Shown here piece after piece: positions 7,493 to 15,422 of a stretch of 22,397 nucleotides of DNA (position 1 is its first letter; each line of letters begins with the position of its first letter). A model generated the notes under the pieces. It was not told the DNA's origin. It was given only the letters and a program-made list of their open reading frames with translations, and made no database searches. A program made the position numbers and the translations under genes. The stretch comes from Bacteroidales bacterium (GTDB taxonomy: Bacteria; Bacteroidota; Bacteroidia; Bacteroidales; Marinilabiliaceae). The DNA lies in assembly GCA_004552385.1 (NCBI GenBank), contig SFOL01000024.1:1-22397 (forward strand), read 5' to 3'.

Positions 7493-10400
7493 ATGAAGCA
7501 ATATAAATTAATCAACAACGTGATGGGTTGGGTGGCCTTCGTCATCTCGGCCGTCACGTACATCTTGACGACAGAGGCGTCGGCAAGTTTTTGGGACTGT
7601 GGCGAGTTCATCTCAACCGCCGACAAGCTCCTTGTGGGCCACCCTCCCGGAGCTCCACTTTTCATGATCATGGCGAGAATGTTCGCCATAGCCGCGCCCG
7701 ACGCCACCCTCGTGGCCAAGTCGATAAACATCATGAGCGCCCTGGCCAGCGCGTTCACAATACTGTTCCTCTTCTGGTCAATAACCCACCTGGCGCGCAA
7801 GATGATGATAGACGGCGCAGAGAAAGACACCGACGGCGAGCCTGAAGCGTGGCGCACGTGGGCAGTCATGGGCGCGGGAATGGTAGGCGCCCTCGCTTAC
7901 ACATTCTCAGACACGTTCTGGTTCTCGGCCGTCGAGGGCGAGGTGTACGGAATGTCTTCGCTCTTCACGGCTGTCGTGTTCTGGTGCATACTGAAGTGGG
8001 AGAACGTGGCTGACGAGCCCCACAGCAACCGTTGGCTGGTCCTCATAGCCTACCTCATGGGCCTCTCGATCGGCGTCCACCTGCTCAACCTTTTGTGCAT
8101 CCCCGCCATAGGCCTCGTCTACTACTTCCGCAAATATGAGGCCACGCCCCGCGGGGTGGTATGCGCGCTGGCCATATCGTGCGTCGTCCTGGGCGCGATA
8201 CTTTACGGTATCATACCCGGCCTGGTGAAGGTGGCCGGATGGTTCGACCTTCTGTTCGTCAACAGCCTTGGCCTCGGGCTCAACTCGGGCGCCATATTCT
8301 GGATGGTGCTGCTCATAGCGGGCCTAATCTTCGGCATGCTGTACACCCTGCGCCACAGCCATGTGGTGGCCAACACCATCTTGACTTGCGCATCGGTGAT
8401 CGTATTGGGCTACATGTCATTCGCCATGGTCGTAATCCGCTCGGCGGCCGACCCCACAATGGATCAGAACAGCCCGGACAACGTCTTCTCTCTCATCGAC
8501 TACCTGAACCGCGAGCAGTATGGCGACCGACCGCTGTTCCGCGGCCAGACCTTCGCCTCGCCACTGGCAGAGCGCAACAGCCGCGGCGACGAGGGAGCCC
8601 CCGTCTACATGATCAAAGACGGGAAATACGTAGCGGCCGACCACAAAGCCAGCTATGACTACCAGGCGTGCGTGACGTTCCCCCGAATGTACAGCAACAA
8701 CCCGGCCCACGTGGAGCAATACAAGGCGTGGAGCGGATATACCGGCACCAACGGCCAGAAAGTGATGGTGACAAAAGACGGCGAGAGGCAGGTGATAGAC
8801 ATCCCGACAGGATTGCAGAACCTGAAGTTCTTCTTCTCATACCAGATCAACTTCATGTATCTGCGCTACTTCATGTGGAACTTCGCCGGCCGGCAGAACG
8901 ACATCCAGGGCCACGGCGACCTGACCCACGGCAACTGGATAACCGGCATCCCCGCCATTGACAACTACTTCTATGGCGACCAGGACCTCCTGCCCGACTC
9001 GCTCAAGCGTAACAAGGGGCATAACGTCTACTTCATGCTGCCCCTCATCCTCGGGCTTGCCGGCCTCTTCTTCCACGCCGGCAAGAACAAGAAGGACTTC
9101 TGGGTCGTCTTGCTCCTATTCTTCATGACGGGCCTGGCCATAGTCCTCTATCTGAACCAGACGCCGCTCCAACCCCGCGAGCGCGACTACGCCTACGCCG
9201 GCTCGTTCTACGCCTTCGCCATCTGGATAGGCCTGGGCGTCCTTCAGCTCATAGAGTGGCTTGCCGCCCTCAAGTGCCCAAGGATGATAGCCACCATAGC
9301 GGCGTCGGTGGCCAGCCTCATCTTCGTGCCCGGCATCATGGCCGAGCAGAACTGGGACGACCACGACCGCTCGGGCTGCACCATAGCGCGTGACGTCGCC
9401 TACAACTACCTGAACTCGTGCGACGAGAACGCCGTCATATTCACCAACGGAGACAACGACACCTTCCCCTTGTGGTATGCGCAAGAGGTGGAGGGCTGCC
9501 GCACCGACGTGCGCGTCTGCAACTTGTCATACCTCCAAACCGAGTGGTATTGCGACCAGATGAAGCGCAAAGCCTACGAGAGCGCTCCCCTGCCAATATC
9601 GTTCACCCACGACCAGTACACGCATGACCGCGACGTGGTCTACCTGGTGGAAAGCAACAAGTGGAAAGACGGCCTCGACCTGCGCGACGCTCTCAACTTC
9701 GTCCGCAGTGAAGACCCGCGCACCAAGCAGCTGACTGGCGCGGCTGGCCGCATATGCTTCATGCCCGCGCGCAAGTTCTTCCTGCCCGTGGACTCTTCGG
9801 CCGCACTGCGGAACGGGGCCGTCTCGGCCGACAAGGCGGACAAGATCGTCAAGCGCATCAGCATAAACACTGGCGGGTCATACTTGCTGAAGAACCAACT
9901 CATGGTGCTTGACATGCTCTCATCTTGCAACTGGAGCCGCCCCCTCTATTACGCCGTGACCGTCGGCCGCGAGAACTATTGCGGGCTCGACTGCTACTTC
10001 CAGCTCGAGGGACTCGCCCAGCGCATCGTGCCCATCTATGGCAAGACGGACCGCACCGGGGTGAGCGGCACCGTCGACACGGACAAAATGTATGACAACG
10101 TCATGCACAAGTTCCGCTGGGGCTTCTTCAACCAGCCGGGCCTCTACCTTGACGAGAACAAGAGCCGCATGGGCTCCAACATGAGGATGCACCTGACCCG
10201 CCTGGCCACGGCGCTCCTCGCCGAAGCCCAGACAAGCCCCGACTCGATCGCCAAGCGCGAGAAAGCCATCGAGGTGCTCGACAAGATTCAGGCCGAGCTC
10301 CCAAGCTGGGCCATCCCGCACAACTTCCTGAGCGTCCAGATGGCGGAGAACTACTACACGGCCGGAGTCGGCGAAAAGGGCGACGCCATACTGCGCGAAT

Positions 10401-10615
10401 ACGCCAAAGACAATTGGCAGGAGCTGAACTACTACCTGAGCCTCAAGCCCGAGCTGCTCACTTCGGCCTACTCGGGCATTCAGAGGTGCATGGCCATCTA
10501 TTACGAGATCATACGCAGCTGCAACCGCGGAGGCCGCACGGAGCTCGTCACCGAGCTATCTAACGACTATCAGGATCTTGAGGACCTCTCTTCGAGGCTC
10601 TTGGGAATAGAATAG
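7493..10615 (+). CDS. DUF2723 polytopic membrane protein (TMEM260/O-mannosyltransferase-like)
   Basis: A 1040-residue protein with an N-terminal multi-span membrane domain and a large soluble C-terminal region. The DUF2723 hallmark FWDCGEFISTADKLLVGHPP lies at about 33-52; W34-D35-C36-G37-E38 resembles the acidic luminal motif of protein O-mannosyltransferases. About eleven or twelve hydrophobic spans fall in residues 10-310 and 530-645. Motif NGDNDTFPLWY at 652-662 starts the C-terminal part, followed by an all-helical, repeat-like region. The human member TMEM260 is a protein O-mannosyltransferase, so a polyprenyl-sugar-dependent glycosyltransferase acting outside the inner membrane is likely; donor and acceptor are unknown. 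ATG 7493 gives the usual short N-terminus. The gene stands alone on the plus strand and ends at a strong terminator. Confidence 0.9.
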   Translation: MKQYKLINNVMGWVAFVISAVTYILTTEASASFWDCGEFISTADKLLVGHPPGAPLFMIMARMFAIAAPDATLVAKSINIMSALASAFTILFLFWSITHLARKMMIDGAEKDTDGEPEAWRTWAVMGAGMVGALAYTFSDTFWFSAVEGEVYGMSSLFTAVVFWCILKWENVADEPHSNRWLVLIAYLMGLSIGVHLLNLLCIPAIGLVYYFRKYEATPRGVVCALAISCVVLGAILYGIIPGLVKVAGWFDLLFVNSLGLGLNSGAIFWMVLLIAGLIFGMLYTLRHSHVVANTILTCASVIVLGYMSFAMVVIRSAADPTMDQNSPDNVFSLIDYLNREQYGDRPLFRGQTFASPLAERNSRGDEGAPVYMIKDGKYVAADHKASYDYQACVTFPRMYSNNPAHVEQYKAWSGYTGTNGQKVMVTKDGERQVIDIPTGLQNLKFFFSYQINFMYLRYFMWNFAGRQNDIQGHGDLTHGNWITGIPAIDNYFYGDQDLLPDSLKRNKGHNVYFMLPLILGLAGLFFHAGKNKKDFWVVLLLFFMTGLAIVLYLNQTPLQPRERDYAYAGSFYAFAIWIGLGVLQLIEWLAALKCPRMIATIAASVASLIFVPGIMAEQNWDDHDRSGCTIARDVAYNYLNSCDENAVIFTNGDNDTFPLWYAQEVEGCRTDVRVCNLSYLQTEWYCDQMKRKAYESAPLPISFTHDQYTHDRDVVYLVESNKWKDGLDLRDALNFVRSEDPRTKQLTGAAGRICFMPARKFFLPVDSSAALRNGAVSADKADKIVKRISINTGGSYLLKNQLMVLDMLSSCNWSRPLYYAVTVGRENYCGLDCYFQLEGLAQRIVPIYGKTDRTGVSGTVDTDKMYDNVMHKFRWGFFNQPGLYLDENKSRMGSNMRMHLTRLATALLAEAQTSPDSIAKREKAIEVLDKIQAELPSWAIPHNFLSVQMAENYYTAGVGEKGDAILREYAKDNWQELNYYLSLKPELLTSAYSGIQRCMAIYYEIIRSCNRGGRTELVTELSNDYQDLEDLSSRLLGIE

Positions 10616-10638
10616 CTACAAAAAGCCGAAAGGCCGCG

Positions 10639-10687
10639 GCGCCGCCGAAAGCCCATCCATGACGCTTTCGGCGGCGCATTCTTTTTT
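10639..10687 (+). terminator. strong intrinsic terminator after the DUF2723 gene
   Basis: A perfect 14-bp stem (10639-10652 with 10664-10677, core GCGCCGCCGAAAGC) and an 11-base loop are followed by ATTC and six Ts. It lies 23 bases past the stop. Confidence 0.9.
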
Positions 10688-10689
10688 CC

Positions 10690-11024
10690 CCAAACGCACC
10701 TCTGTAAGCGGCGCACAGGGAATCCAACGCAAATGGGCAGGAGCTGACGATTGACCAGTGGACACGCTCTGCACCGAACTATGAGCCAATAGCAGAAAAA
10801 CTCAACGTGCGCAAGCGGTGAGGGGGGGAAAAAACATAATGCCATGACGCGCCATCATCCCCGACGACCGTCATCCTCCGACGGAGAAGTGCACGCGCGC
10901 CAAGGGATGGCGCAGACACGGCATAAAAAACGCAGAAGTCGCAAGCAGGCTGGCGACCTATAGCCGGCCGACGACCTGAGACGCGGGCAGTAGGGCACCC
11001 GGGAGGGGAGCGAGCTCTGACGGC
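10690..11024. other. intergenic stretch without a recognisable gene
   Basis: Between two convergent transcription units. No convincing frame, RNA gene or promoter was found. Visible features are a G7A6 tract near 10822-10834 and an 8-bp inverted repeat GCGCCATC/GATGGCGC (10849-10856 and 10906-10913) that could close a 65-base structure, too weak to call a structured RNA. Confidence 0.5.
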
Positions 11025-11077
11025 ACAAACAGCGGCTCCCCGTCCACGCTTCATGTGGACGGGGAGCCGCCGTTTGT
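11025..11077 (-). terminator. long hairpin terminator after the C69 peptidase gene
   Basis: A 23-bp inverted repeat (11025-11047 with 11055-11077) with one mismatch and a 7-base loop, core CGGCTCCCCGTCCAC. The outer arms are ACAAAC/GTTTGT, so it can work in either direction. It lies 17 bases past the minus-strand peptidase stop. Confidence 0.8.
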
Positions 11078-11093
11078 CAGCCGTGCCAACCGC

Positions 11094-12740
11094 CTACTCC
11101 GCCTCGACAGCCTTGTGGCCTATGAGCAACGCCCGCGAAGCGGCCGGATAGCCAGGTCGGGAGACGCGGCGGCCGAGCCCCTCGGGCGTGAGGGCGAAAG
11201 AGCCGTCGGCATTCTGCGGCTTGAGCGCCATATCGTTGTGCTTGACTATGAGCATAATGGCGAGCTCGTTCCACCGCTCCATCATCTCAGCCGCGCAGGC
11301 GACGGAATAGTCATTGAGGAAAGCCACCGCACGGGCCTTGGGCATGGCCGCGGCGCGTGCCTCGACATCGGCCTGGCGCGCGGCGAAAGAAGCCTCGAGG
11401 GAGTCCCGGACAGCCTCAAGGTCGGGGAAGAGGGCCGAATAGCGGGGGTAGACCATGTTTGCCACCCAGTTGCAGACCCAGAAGGCGTTTTGGAAAGAGA
11501 ACGTGACGGCATCGGCGCCCGGCGTGTTATAGCACAAGGGGCGGCGAGTCGACGCGCAATAGATTGGCGTGTAGGCCACCATGTTGGCATCGTCGTTGCC
11601 GAACCAGAGGATGCCGCCGATGTGGGACGGGAGACCCTTGCGCAGCTGCGCCACAAAGGTGAAAGCCGTCTGCTGAGTACTGGTGGGCCTCTCCCAAAAA
11701 TACTCATTGCCGTCGCCGCCCTTGAAAGTGAGAGGCGTGGGTCGGTATGGCATCATCCACGGGCCGCCGGCCAAAGAGGTGGTGTCGGCAAGGCTGAGGG
11801 GCGTGCCCTCATAGTGGTCTCGCATTCCCGCCATGACGTCGTGGAGCGAGACGGGGTGGTTGGGTTTCACCCACAGGGGCAAGTCCTCGGCGGCCGAGTC
11901 TCGCCCCATGGCCCAGGGGAGGTACTTGTCCATGCCGTCGGCGTGGCGGCGGAAGAAGCTCCACGCCCGGGCGTCGCAGAAGCGTCGCGACTCGAAGTCG
12001 GGCTTGCAATAGGCGTCTTTCCATGAGAAGTCGGCGTCTTTGCCGGAGAACCAGCCCATCTTCCGGGCGAAGGAGATTACGTCTTTAGAGACTATGACGT
12101 CGTCTTTGCCGAGCCCGAGCTTCTGCCAATTGCCTATTCGGCTCTGGTTGGCATGGGCGCAGATGTAGCCGTCGGGCACCCGCAGAGCGACGAAGACCAC
12201 GCCCTTGGACCCTGGGCCTTTGCCCATCATCTCCATGATCCACGCCTCATCGGGGTCGGCTATGGAGAACGTCTCGCCCTCCGAGGAGTAGCCATACTTA
12301 TTGGCGAGCGACGTCATGACACCGATGGCCTCCCTGGCGGTGCGCGAGCGTTGCAAGGCGAGGTAGATGAGCGAGCCGTAGTCAAGAAGCCCGGTGGTGT
12401 CCACCATCTCCTCGCGGCCTCCGTAGGTGGTCTCGCCAATGGCGACCTGGAACTCGTTTATGTTGCCTATGACGTTATAAGTCTCGGCGGCCTCGGGAAT
12501 CTGGCCAGCCCAGACGTGAGTGTCCCAGTTGACGATGTCGCGCATAGAGCCCTTGGCGTGGACGCCGGCCGGATAGTGGCACAGAGACCCGAACATGCCA
12601 TAGTCGTCGGCATTATATGATATGAAAACAGAACCGTCGGCCGAAGCCGACGGCGTGACGATAAAATTGGTGCAAGCCGCCACGCGCGTGCCGAACGAAA
12701 GCGCGCACAGAGCCGCCGCCAGACGGATGAGGAAAGACAT
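11094..12740 (-). CDS. secreted C69-family dipeptidase
   Basis: The 548-residue protein starts with a signal peptide (MSFLIRLAAALCALSFGTRVAA) directly followed by CTNFIVTPSASADGS. In C69 (PepD-type, Ntn-hydrolase) enzymes the cysteine exposed at the mature N-terminus is the nucleophile; here it is C23. Further family-like segments are NINEFQVAIGETTYGGRE and the ETFSIADPDEAWIMEM block around 180-195. It should cleave dipeptides in the periplasm or outside the cell. ATG 12740 is chosen because it gives a clean signal peptide; the frame is open to 12845, but that extension is not signal-like. Four matches to the Bacteroidetes O-glycosylation motif D-(S/T)-(A/I/L/V/M/T) occur (DTT twice, DSA, DSL). 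It is convergent with the DUF2723 gene and 83 bases from the PspC gene. Confidence 0.92.
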   Translation of the reverse strand: MSFLIRLAAALCALSFGTRVAACTNFIVTPSASADGSVFISYNADDYGMFGSLCHYPAGVHAKGSMRDIVNWDTHVWAGQIPEAAETYNVIGNINEFQVAIGETTYGGREEMVDTTGLLDYGSLIYLALQRSRTAREAIGVMTSLANKYGYSSEGETFSIADPDEAWIMEMMGKGPGSKGVVFVALRVPDGYICAHANQSRIGNWQKLGLGKDDVIVSKDVISFARKMGWFSGKDADFSWKDAYCKPDFESRRFCDARAWSFFRRHADGMDKYLPWAMGRDSAAEDLPLWVKPNHPVSLHDVMAGMRDHYEGTPLSLADTTSLAGGPWMMPYRPTPLTFKGGDGNEYFWERPTSTQQTAFTFVAQLRKGLPSHIGGILWFGNDDANMVAYTPIYCASTRRPLCYNTPGADAVTFSFQNAFWVCNWVANMVYPRYSALFPDLEAVRDSLEASFAARQADVEARAAAMPKARAVAFLNDYSVACAAEMMERWNELAIMLIVKHNDMALKPQNADGSFALTPEGLGRRVSRPGYPAASRALLIGHKAVEAE

Positions 12741-12823
12741 AGACCTGGAGGGAATAAAAAAGAGAAATAAAAAATGTATACGCACAGGGCGGGAAAGACA
12801 TCCATCCCCCACCCCACGCCACC

Positions 12824-13000
12824 CTAACGCGGCATGACAATCCACAAAATCAAATAGAGGAGGACGCCACTGCCACCCGCTAGGCAGAATAAAATCCAGA
12901 GGACGCGGACGAAAGTCGGGTCGACATCGAAATACTCAGCCAAGCCGGCGCAAACTCCAGCAATGTAGGAATTGGACGAAAGACGGAGAGTCTTACTCAT
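12824..13000 (-). CDS. PspC-domain small membrane protein
   Basis: A 58-residue protein that is essentially one PspC domain: a short N-terminal segment with AGVCAGLAEYFDVDPTFVRVL (residues 14-34) and a transmembrane segment at about 33-55 ending in WIVMPR. PspC proteins in enterobacteria take part in the phage-shock envelope stress response; stand-alone short forms are common in Bacteroidetes and their role is not established. ATG 13000 is chosen because it matches the domain start; the frame continues upstream to 13273 but that part is antisense to tcdA and unlike the family. A TACATTTG -7 box lies 63 bases upstream. Confidence 0.9.
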   Translation of the reverse strand: MSKTLRLSSNSYIAGVCAGLAEYFDVDPTFVRVLWILFCLAGGSGVLLYLILWIVMPR

Positions 13001-13062
13001 AAAGAAACGTGTGTGATAAAAAACAAAAAGGCCGTCCGAATGGGTGGAAGGCTTAGCAGGGG

Positions 13063-13070
13063 CAAATGTA
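13063..13070 (-). promoter_or_regulatory. -7 box (TACATTTG) for the PspC gene
   Basis: Exact match to TAnnTTTG on the minus strand, 63 bases before the pspC ATG. No clear -33 TTG at the expected spacing. It is divergent from the tcdA promoter candidate. Confidence 0.45.
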
Positions 13071-13126
13071 GTGATAAATATAAGACATAGCCTCGGGAGC
13101 ATCGGCGAAGATTGCGGAAGAAGGAT

Positions 13127-13134
13127 TAAATTTG
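13127..13134 (+). promoter_or_regulatory. -7 box (TAAATTTG) for tcdA
   Basis: Exact match to TAnnTTTG on the plus strand, 46 bases before the tcdA ATG; no clear -33 element. Likely drives the three-gene unit tcdA to 15352. Confidence 0.45.
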
Positions 13135-13179
13135 TGAAGCTAAAAACAATAGACGACAGTGGACATATCAGAGAGCGCG

Positions 13180-13959
13180 ATGAGACGTACGGAGCTCCTC
13201 GTCGGCAAAGACGCCCTGCACGACCTCGGCGAGCTGCGCGTGATAATATTCGGAGTGGGCGGCGTCGGCTCATGGTGCGCCGAGAGCCTCGTGCGCAGCG
13301 GAGTGCGCCACATGACGATAGTGGACTCGGACCGCGTGTGCATAACCAACGTGAACCGTCAGCTGATGGCCACGACCCGGACCGTGGGGCAGGTGAAGGT
13401 GGACGCCCTTAAGGCTCGCCTGATGGAGATAAACCCCCGCGCCGAAATAGACGCCCGCCAGAAAATATACACAGCCGAAACGGCCGACGACTTCGACCTG
13501 GACAGCTACGACTACGTGGTTGACGCCATAGACAGCCTGAAAGACAAGGCTTTGCTGATATTGAGAGCATGCCAAAGCAAGGCTCGTCTGATCTCGTCGA
13601 TGGGAGCGGCGCTGAAGATGGACGCCACCCAGATCAGGGTTGTGGAATTCTGGGACGCGAAAGGCTGCCCCCTGGCACGCGCGCTTCGCAAGAAATTCAA
13701 GCGCGACGGAGTGCGCCCCGCCCGCAAATTCAAGTGCGTCTTCAGCCCAGAGCTCCTGACGAACAAAGGGACGGAGACAAGCTGCGGCACCGACAAATGC
13801 GTATGCCCCAAGGGCGACGGCGGCCCCGGCGACCCTGCGCTCGCGGACCACGAGTGGTGCTCATCGAAAGCCCAGATAAACGGCACCGTGGCACACATAA
13901 CGGCCATATTCGGGCTTATGATAGCGGGCGAGATAATCCGCGAGACGACGCAACAATAA
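13180..13959 (+). CDS. tcdA: tRNA threonylcarbamoyladenosine dehydratase (TcdA/CsdL, ThiF/E1-like)
   Basis: The 259-residue protein has the E1-like nucleotide loop IFGVGGVGSWCAE at 23-35, the acidic site TIVDSDRVCITNVNRQ at 46-61, and the TcdA-specific order DAIDSLKDKALLI (115-127), SSMGAALKMDATQI and CVFSPE (186-191). TcdA adenylates the t6A37 side chain of ANN-decoding tRNAs and cyclises it to ct6A, with the CsdA/CsdE sulfur relay in E. coli. ATG 13180 gives the expected RTELL N-terminus; a GTG at 13159 would add seven residues. Residues 202-227 form a Cys-rich insert (C202, C207, C209, C227) not present in the E. coli enzyme as I know it. It is followed after 25 bases by an unknown membrane protein gene. 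Confidence 0.9.
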   Translation: MRRTELLVGKDALHDLGELRVIIFGVGGVGSWCAESLVRSGVRHMTIVDSDRVCITNVNRQLMATTRTVGQVKVDALKARLMEINPRAEIDARQKIYTAETADDFDLDSYDYVVDAIDSLKDKALLILRACQSKARLISSMGAALKMDATQIRVVEFWDAKGCPLARALRKKFKRDGVRPARKFKCVFSPELLTNKGTETSCGTDKCVCPKGDGGPGDPALADHEWCSSKAQINGTVAHITAIFGLMIAGEIIRETTQQ

Positions 13960-13984
13960 ACAACAACAGAAAAAAAAACAAGAG

Positions 13985-14689
13985 ATGAGAGAGATAGTAC
14001 GCAAATACGCGGTAAGGTTCAACACGTGGCTGACAAGCCACTGGCGCATGGTGATGTGGTGCATGCTTATGGTCATGATAATGCAGCAGTGCACCATAAG
14101 CCGCCTGAGGTGGGAGGTCACGCAGATGACTCACGGCATAGCCCGCCAACAGCAGCCGCAGACACCCGCGGCCGAGCCATTAGACACCGTGAGCGCCCCA
14201 TCCGCCACAGCGAAACAGGACTCAACATCCGTGGCGGCCGAAGCATCGCCCGCCGCTGACGACGAAACCCCGTCAGCGGGAATATGGATAGCCTGCCTTG
14301 CGGCACTCGCCGCGCTGGGGGCGGCCGTTGGAGCCATATACATGAGGCGCAACGGCATATACCCAATAGGCATAACACTGCGCGGCAAACTGAAGAGCGA
14401 CATGACGTACCACATAAAGGTCAGCAACAACTCACGCAAACCGGTGGATGTGGCCGAGCCGCTCGTAGTGTTCATAATGGGCGGCGCGACTCGCAAATTC
14501 CGCGCAAACGTGGGTCAACTGCCCATGACGCTCTCGCCCAAGACGTCGTTCGAGGCCGACATAAACCTGTCGGGCCTCATAAGCGCCAACCTCGAGCTGG
14601 CGTCGGCCAAAGCCATCGGCATGAGCATATCCACCAACGGGAAACGGCACTCCACGCTGCCGACTCCCGTGAGAATAAAGACGGCATAG
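13985..14689 (+). CDS. unrecognised two-helix membrane protein
   Basis: A 234-residue protein. A basic N-terminus (MREIVRKYAVRFNTW) precedes a Met-rich TM1 at about 22-36, then a linker at 55-98 dominated by Ala, Pro, Ser, Thr and acidic residues, then TM2 at about 99-120 followed by MRRNG. By the positive-inside rule the linker is periplasmic and the C-terminal domain (121-234) cytoplasmic. That domain looks beta-rich (DMTYHIKVSNNSRKPVDV, SFEADINLSGL). The linker contains two matches to the Bacteroidetes O-glycosylation motif (D67-T-V, D79-S-T). I recognise no family. It lies 25 bases after tcdA and 21 bases before the thioredoxin-like gene, so the three are probably one operon. Confidence 0.8.
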   Translation: MREIVRKYAVRFNTWLTSHWRMVMWCMLMVMIMQQCTISRLRWEVTQMTHGIARQQQPQTPAAEPLDTVSAPSATAKQDSTSVAAEASPAADDETPSAGIWIACLAALAALGAAVGAIYMRRNGIYPIGITLRGKLKSDMTYHIKVSNNSRKPVDVAEPLVVFIMGGATRKFRANVGQLPMTLSPKTSFEADINLSGLISANLELASAKAIGMSISTNGKRHSTLPTPVRIKTA

Positions 14690-14710
14690 GCACTAAAAAA
14701 ACTGGATCAA

Positions 14711-15352
14711 GTGGGCGCGATAGGCAGAGCCTGGACCCGATACAGGGGGCGTAAGACGCGGAAAGGCATAGTGGTCGACTTCTTCTTCCTGGCTGTGGTG
14801 CTTACAATGGCCATCACGCCCTTGCGCCGCAGCGTGATGACCTATGCACTAAGGTGCATAATCTCACAGCCGGAAGCTTTCAAGCCAATAGTGTTCATGG
14901 GCGGCAAAGACTCCATAGCGGCACGCACGGCCGACGGGCGCGACACGACGCTCCACTTCCCGCCGCTAAGACCCGCGGTGCTGAACTCCGCAAGCGTATG
15001 GAGCGCGCAGAGCCGGGCAGAGATGCGATCACTTGACGAGGCGGCAGGGCTGTGGCCAGACATCGACTTCTACATACTGACGGACGAGGACGAGGCGCAA
15101 GACATGGCGCGCTACCTGACAAGAAAAAAATACAGACACCTTCGACTGCTGACGTTCGCCCCAAGCGGGCGGCAGGAGGGCGACGACACAGAGTGCACGG
15201 CGATAGGAGCCGCCAACGACCTGAGGCAGAACATACCCGCCACAATAGCCGTGAAAACCGACGGCAGAGTGGCCATAAGGAAACTGGGAGCCGCGAAGTG
15301 GACGGGCAAGCGTATTAGCGAAATATACAAACAACTGACAGACAGTCAATAG
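14711..15352 (+). CDS. membrane-anchored TlpA/thioredoxin-like protein with SxxS in place of CxxC
   Basis: A 213-residue protein: basic N-terminus, TM anchor at about 22-37 followed by TPLRRSVM, then a periplasmic thioredoxin-like domain. The anchor, the closing KLGAAKWTGKRISEIYKQL, and the core WSAQSRAEMRSLDEAAGLW (97-115) line up with Bacteroidetes membrane-anchored TlpA reductases, whose core is WCxxCRAEMPSL. Both cysteines are serine here (S98 at 15002-15004, S101 at 15011-15013, codons AGC). The cis-Pro loop IPATIAVKTDG (175-185) is kept. A disulfide reductase role is therefore unlikely; it may bind a partner or chaperone. Start is GTG 14711: no ATG precedes the anchor and an in-frame stop lies at 14687. 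Two O-glycosylation motif matches (D67-S-I, D78-T-T) are present. A hairpin terminator follows. Confidence 0.82.
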   Translation: MGAIGRAWTRYRGRKTRKGIVVDFFFLAVVLTMAITPLRRSVMTYALRCIISQPEAFKPIVFMGGKDSIAARTADGRDTTLHFPPLRPAVLNSASVWSAQSRAEMRSLDEAAGLWPDIDFYILTDEDEAQDMARYLTRKKYRHLRLLTFAPSGRQEGDDTECTAIGAANDLRQNIPATIAVKTDGRVAIRKLGAAKWTGKRISEIYKQLTDSQ

Positions 15353-15386
15353 GCCAAAGCCGGACAAGAGGCATAGGCGACACGAC

Positions 15387-15418
15387 AGCGGCGGCATCCC
15401 GGCGGGGACGCCGCCGCT
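15387..15418 (+). terminator. hairpin terminator after the tcdA unit
   Basis: A 14-bp stem with one mismatch (15387-15400 with 15405-15418, core AGCGGCGGC) and a GGCG loop, followed by ACGTTTAATC. It lies 35 bases after the thioredoxin-like stop. The U-tract is short but the stem is strong. Confidence 0.75.
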
Positions 15419-15422
15419 ACGT

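Noticed and set aside
10849..10913. Possible structured RNA closed by GCGCCATC/GATGGCGC
   Set aside because: Only one 8-bp long-range pairing, no promoter or terminator of its own, and no covariation can be judged from one sequence.
11055..12026. 323-codon open frame on the plus strand
   Set aside because: Antisense to the C69 peptidase gene and starting inside its terminator hairpin; no recognisable protein features.
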